Assembly: GCF_000151665.1 (NCBI RefSeq) | Contig: NW_013171816.1 | Location: forward strand, 191,001-255,000 | Source of the DNA: Blastocystis hominis | Lineage: Eukaryota; Sar; Bigyra; Opalinata; Blastocystidae | DNA length: 64,000 nucleotides | Direction: 5' to 3' | Part shown: positions 59,594 through 64,000 of the stretch, in pieces | How positions within the stretch are numbered: position 1 is the first letter of the stretch | Layout: each line of letters begins with the position of its first letter | Notes under the pieces: generated by a model | Told to the model about the DNA's origin: nothing | What the model saw: the letters and a program-made list of their open reading frames with translations, nothing else | The model's database searches: none | Position numbers and translations under genes: made by a program

Positions 59594-59601
59594 TGTTTGT
59601 T
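59594..59601 (+). terminator. TGTTTGTT motif directing stop-creating polyadenylation
   Basis: Lies 4 nt after the base that would become the first base of a UAA stop codon of the ArfGAP mRNA. Confidence 0.75.
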
Positions 59602-59687
59602 GGGAATAATGTGTCTTTTAAGGATGAGTTTGTTTCTAATTTGAATTGCAGTCACATTTTCCGTTCTTGGAGAGAAATTGATAGGTC

Positions 59688-60653
59688 ATGAACAATATCA
59701 GGGAGGTATTGCGGTTGAATGAAAAGGAACTGGAAAATGATACTCCTTTTGATTGTTCGTGGCATCAGACTTATAAAGATTGTCCATGGATATATTTTGG
59801 AGGAATATCCCCAGAATTAAGTGAAGGAGATATTATTTGCATGTTTTCCCAGTAGGTTTTTGGAAATTGCTATTATTGGCAGATGGGGAGAGGTTGAAGA
59901 CATAAATTTGATTCGAGATCATGACACTGGAAAATCAAAGGGATTTGGCTTCTTACGATATGAGAATTGGCTGAGCTGTGTTTTGGCGGTAGATAATTTT
60001 TCGGGAATGGAGGTATATTATTTTGTTGTTGAATAGTGTAGTTACTGGGTCGTATTGTGTGCGTTGATCACAAAAGGGATTATCGTCCTCCAAAAGAGAA
60101 GGACAAGGAAGAGAAAGAGAAGGAGGAGAAAGAAGAGGGTCATCACCATCGCCGTCATCACCGTCACCATCGTTCAAGAAGACATCGCAGTCGCAGTAGA
60201 AGTCGCAGTAGAAGTCGCAGTAGAAGTGAGAGCAGATCCAGAAGACGTCATTCCAGACATCGTTCATCCAGCAGCGAATCAAAGAGAAGACACGCTTCCC
60301 ATACATATAGTTCATTGGATCGAAATCAGGAAAAGCATGATTTGGAACCTTCGAATCGTGTCTCTGATCGGAAGATAGAACAAAATCAAGCTAGACCGGA
60401 TGAAGAAAGGGTAGCTTCACGACTGGATGATAAAAAGCCCGCATTAAAGCCCCGCACTCGAAGCTTTAGTGACGAAGAAGAAAAAGAAAAGCCTGCATTG
60501 AAGCCTCGTACTCGGAGCTTTAGTGATGATAGCGATGAAAAAGAAGAAAAGCCTGCATTAAAACGTCGTACTCGAAGCTTTAGCGATGATAACGAAGAAG
60601 ATGAAAAACCAGAGAATAAACCTCGCAAACGAAGTCGTAGTTTCAGTGATTAG
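59688..60653 (+). CDS. RBMX2: RBMX2/Ist3 (Snu17)-like RNA-binding protein
   Basis: Spliceosome RES/activated-complex protein. Start MNNIREVLRLNEKELEN; then SWHQTYKDCPWIYFGGI (RNP2 region), SEGDIICMFSQ, a 31-nt intron, GEVEDINLIRD, GKSKGFGFLRYE (RNP1) and AVDNFSGMELLGRIVCVDH after a 29-nt intron. Family spacing is exact. The C-terminus is His/Arg/Ser-rich (RS repeats) and then has three near-perfect copies of KPALKPRTRSFSD separated by acidic residues, ending RSRSFSD, TAG at 60651-60653. About 300 residues. The stop lies only 25 nt from the convergent TMEM260 stop. Confidence 0.9.
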
Positions 60654-60678
60654 TTCAATTGTTTGGATAATAAACAGT

Positions 60679-63245
60679 TCATAAATAGTGTTCGTAATTC
60701 GAATAATCCGGAATCGAATATGGAAGGTTTTCAAAATCAATCCACATCTCCGGGTTATCCTTCCAAAACTCAACACATCGCTGGTCAAAGTATTGAATCA
60801 ACTTCTTCGCCATCTCCACATTCCCACTCGAAATCTTCGTAATCTTCACATATCTCCGCAACGATTCAATCATCACACACGACGAAAAACCACTCACATT
60901 CGAGATCTTCGGCTCCAACTCCCCATATTTCTGGTAAATCACGCCCAAGAAATAGTATTCGATTCCATAGAAGTTCTTCGAACGAATGCGATCCACCAAA
61001 AGCTGCTCCGCAAACCGAAGGAATCGCTACCAAGTCAATCAGCTGACCCTTTTCTACTCGCTTTTCGAAGTCTGTAAGTCGCATCACATCGATTTTATTC
61101 AGCAAAAACTCCACGAACTCCTATTCCTCACCCTCCTTCCCCGTTTCCACCATTTGCACCTGCCCCTTCGTCGTGACGAACTGATTCTCCCACGTTCCGA
61201 CAGGATATTCGCCGGTGAGATTGTACATCTGTAACGCGCGGACCGCCGTTTCCGCCCAGATTCGGTCCGGAATCGATCCGATCGGTTTGATCTACGGTCA
61301 ATTCTGTGTGGTTCATCGACTTCGTTGACGACGCCGATCGGAAAGAGCATGTAGGAATCGACGGGACGATCGCTGCGACTCTCCCACGAGGGAATGAAGA
61401 TGCGTCGTTTGCCGATATTCGCATCGATGAATTCTCTACGTGTTCATTTCTCTGCGTGGCTCGACTTCAAATTAAACGCATTCCCGCCTTCTCCTTTGAG
61501 AATGCTCCCCAGTTCGTGATAGACCGTCCCTGGCCACGTGATGTTCGGATAGAGCGGCAGCTGCGTTCGATTGTACCACATGTACGAAGCGTAGGGCAGA
61601 TACACGATGTCCAAATCCATTCGCTCGTGCAACGCTTGCTGCAGATACATCGCAGCGTTCTGCTGACAATCCCCGAACACCAAGAAAATCGCGTTTTCAG
61701 GAAGCAATTCCAGCTCCGATCGACCCAATTGAAGCAATGTGTCGTTATTTCGAGTCAATAACACCACTTTCGGAGACATTAGCAAAAACTGCAGGACGAC
61801 ACACAGTACGCCGCACACGCGGAGCCATGTACAGTACCGCGGGAATCTGATACAAAGCAGGGAAAATCCGATTCCCGCGAAAATCGAAATGACGATAAAG
61901 CCTTGCATCCAGAATCGCTCCTGAACGCTGACAAAAAGCGGATTGGTGGAAAGCGGAAGATTCGCCAGATAATGAAACACCCCTATATAAAAAGTGTAAA
62001 TTCCCGCGATTAGCCAGTAGACCCAACGAAGATCAAAAACCTGCTTTTCCTCTTTTCGCTGGCTTGTTTCTCTGCTGTGAAAGCAAACCGAAAACCCGAT
62101 CAACGAACACAAAAACCCGAACCCAAACAAATTCTGAGAAATAAGCAGCCAATCCTATTCTCACTCGCCAAGAACCGGAAAAATAGTGCAGAATTCCGGA
62201 AAGGAACATTTCGCCCGATTTCTTCGATTCATCTCCCGCGAATAATCGGAAGGTTCCGTACTCCAATCGAAGGAGATGATTGAAAAATCCTATGTCAAAA
62301 ATCGGGGCTATTTTTACCATATAAAGTGTGTGCATCGCCCCAACTGGCTTTCTTTGGGAAGTACGAATCGATGACTAAGTAAGCATAGGGCAGTAATCCT
62401 GCGAAAAACAGGAGTGTGAGTTGGAAAAAACGTTTGGTGGTGAGTTCGTGCGATTTGATTAGAAGGTAGAGAATGGAAAGAATAATTGGGAATAAGTAAA
62501 AAACAATCGTGTGCTGATTGCAGAGGGACAGAGCAGAGATAAAAGCTCCGTAGCATGCAATTCGGAACACTATTTTAAACACTATTTCGAATACGATTAC
62601 GATGTTGATTCTCTTCTCTCCAGTAGTAATAATAGAACTTCACAGTGAGATATAAAACAATGCAGATGAATAAATTGTTTAGAGTGAAGACTTCAAATTG
62701 CACCGATTGAATCCAAAAGGTCTGACCAAAGGATAGGAGCACTGCGTGAAAATAGAATGAAATGGGTACAAGGAAAAATGGCCGAGCTCCATTTGTCTCC
62801 ATCTGTTAAGCAGAAGATCGTTGATGAGAGGAAGAATACAGCTGCAGAAGCAAAGATAGTACTTAAAATGTTAAGCACCAGCGCTGGATTCCCGATCCAA
62901 CTGAAGCATCGCCAGAAAAGATGTCCAACCAAGGTAATCAGGGGATAACCTACAGAACAAGGATTGGCTCTTTTCTACCTGGAGAGTGTATCATTCCCAA
63001 CTGAACGGTATTTGTGACAATTTCTCCATTGTCACCTCCGACGATTGTAGGATTAACAGTAAATAGATACACGATTTGTACAGCAATTGCGCAAAAGAAC
63101 GGCTGTATGTGAAATGTAATATGCAAAATACAATATGGGATGACTTTCCCTCAAGCTCCCAATCTTCCAGTTTAGCAAGATACTGCCTTTTGATATTGCT
63201 CCCACTCACTCTCCTTGAGCTAGCGCCCGACCTTGACTTAGCCAT
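60679..63245 (-). CDS. TMEM260: TMEM260-like (DUF2723) protein O-mannosyltransferase
   Basis: Multi-pass ER enzyme; human TMEM260 O-mannosylates Ig-like IPT domains of receptors. Spliced reading: VYLFTVNPTIVGGDNGEIVT with LGMIHSPG-YPLITLVGHLF across a 29-nt intron; WIGNPALVLNILSTIFASAA; EVFTLNNLFICIVLYL; SALSLCNQHTIVFYLFP; FFAGLLPYAYLVIDSYF; LRLEYGTFRLF; NPLFVSVQERFWMQGF; then luminal LDIVYLPYASYMWYNRTQLP and a C-terminal helical region ending YSNYEHYL, TGA 60679-60681. Start ATG 63245 (MAKSRSGASSRR) is plausible but not proven. Ten or so hydrophobic segments. Introns about 29-35 nt; some in the 3' third are not individually checked. Confidence 0.85.
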
Positions 63246-63264
63246 TGTAAATTTGTGTGTAAAA

Positions 63265-63474
63265 TCAACAGAAACGATTGGGAGATGAAAGAGGCACCTG
63301 GTATTTTTTAAGAATGGCCGCTATATCCGAATTGTTGGAGAATGCATGTGTTAGGCTAATTGTCAACGATTTGTCTCGACGAGTCTCTCTAATTGGATAC
63401 TGCTTCTTAGCTCTTTCTAAAGTGCAAACATGCACCGTGGAGAGTAAGAGTATGCAAATAAATCCGAAATACAT
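63265..63474 (-). CDS. Small secreted protein candidate
   Basis: 69 codons: a clear signal peptide MYFGFICILLLSTVHVC followed by a basic and polar mature part (AKKQYPIRETRRDKSLTISL...). The stop lies 19 nt upstream of the TMEM260 start on the same strand. No family recognised. It could be the first exon of a larger protein, and an overlapping plus-strand gene is possible, so confidence is limited. Confidence 0.35.
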   Translation of the reverse strand: MYFGFICILLLSTVHVCTLERAKKQYPIRETRRDKSLTISLTHAFSNNSDIAAILKKYQVPLSSPNRFC

Positions 63475-63499
63475 TTTTCTGGAATAAAGAAAGAGCGGC

Positions 63500-64000
63500 A
63501 AAACTCCTATCTGTGAAGAAAGCAGCCAGTCTTTTTCTATTGAGTATATTTCGAATGAAAATAAGAAAGAGAGCAAGTCGTCCAAAGGAAGTCGTATAAA
63601 GTCTGATAATTCTCCCAAGTAGCTTATGATCACTTCTTCCTCCGATGATGATGGTTCAACCACAGGTTCAGAATCTGCTTTGCATGGGTCGTAAGAGAAA
63701 TATTCTTTTTCTTTTACTTCTAGTGAAATCGAGAACAACAAATCAGGCAGTGACGTTGAAAAGAGTATTGAGGACTTCTGTATTCTTTTTCGATATTTTC
63801 TTATAACCTAGTAGCAGAAGAAGCAAGTCATTATATTGGAGACTCGCGTTACCCATTGCGGGTAAATTCTCTTCTTCGCTGCTCTTTACACATTAGAAAC
63901 GATCCAAACATGTGATCGACGCCCCTTACCAATCTTCAACCAAGAAAAGTACTGGGAAACGTTCCCATCCTAAAGCTGCCGAACCCTCGAAGTCCAAACC
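63500..64000 (+). CDS. Partial Ser/Lys-rich protein running off the right edge
   Basis: Plus-strand pieces NENKKESKSSKGSRIKSDN, ITSSSDDDGSTTGSESALHG, IENNKSGSDVEKSIEDF and a basic stretch STKKSTGKRSHPKAAEPSK are separated by GT-AG spacers of about 32-36 nt, like other introns here. The first join is not resolved (a TAG at 63618-63620). The composition suggests a nuclear, phosphorylatable disordered protein. The start was not found, and the 3' end is outside the window. Confidence 0.4.

Overview
The window is nuclear DNA of a eukaryotic microbe and reads as Blastocystis (anaerobic gut stramenopile) or a close relative. This is inferred from four things seen together. Most genes are cut by tiny introns of 28-37 nt. 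The 8-mer TGTTTGTT lies just downstream of many stop codons. One gene encodes a pyruvate:NADP+ oxidoreductase (PFO fused to a cytochrome P450 reductase-like module). Another encodes a triosephosphate isomerase-GAPDH fusion. The tiny introns explain why many genes look broken in a six-frame view; the exon joins given here were made by hand by matching reading frame and family alignment.

Layout. 1-6.4 kb: AT-rich, microsatellite-filled DNA with decayed gene pieces. 6.5-9.3 kb: minus-strand surface protein of alternating Cys-rich and Ig-like modules. 9.3-13.9 kb: LRR relic, family 61-like glycosyltransferase, small ORFs. 13.9-33.9 kb: dense housekeeping block with XPD/ERCC2 helicase, agmatine deiminase, a myristoylated-looking hypothetical protein, DDX54/Dbp10 helicase, a double SET-domain protein, SRP receptor beta, TPI-GAPDH, ribose-5-phosphate isomerase, eIF3e, mevalonate kinase and TYW3. 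33.9-36.3 kb: AT-rich, nearly empty. 36.3-41.3 kb: a 1652-residue surface protein. 41.7-46.1 kb: cluster of leucine-rich-repeat exons. 47.2-60.7 kb: actin, PNO, EF-1alpha, GH35 beta-galactosidase, ArfGAP2/3, RBMX2/Ist3. 60.7-63.5 kb: TMEM260-like O-mannosyltransferase and a small secreted protein. A plus-strand Ser-rich gene runs off the right edge.

How the genes fit together. TPI-GAPDH and PNO represent glycolysis and anaerobic pyruvate oxidation linked to the mitochondrion-related organelle. SRPRB, ArfGAP, GT61 and TMEM260 serve the secretory pathway that would deliver the surface proteins and the galactosidase. XPD, DDX54, RBMX2, eIF3e, TYW3 and EF-1alpha serve gene expression.

Most notable: three introns that fit U12-type (AT-AC class) splice signals, in the XPD and DDX54 genes, among otherwise tiny GT-AG introns; a TAG codon exactly at the conserved Gln next to the GH35 catalytic Glu; an ArfGAP gene whose stop codon must be made by polyadenylation; and a leucine-rich-repeat cluster built as one repeat per exon, all with phase-1 introns. 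No rRNA, tRNA or CRISPR array was recognised.
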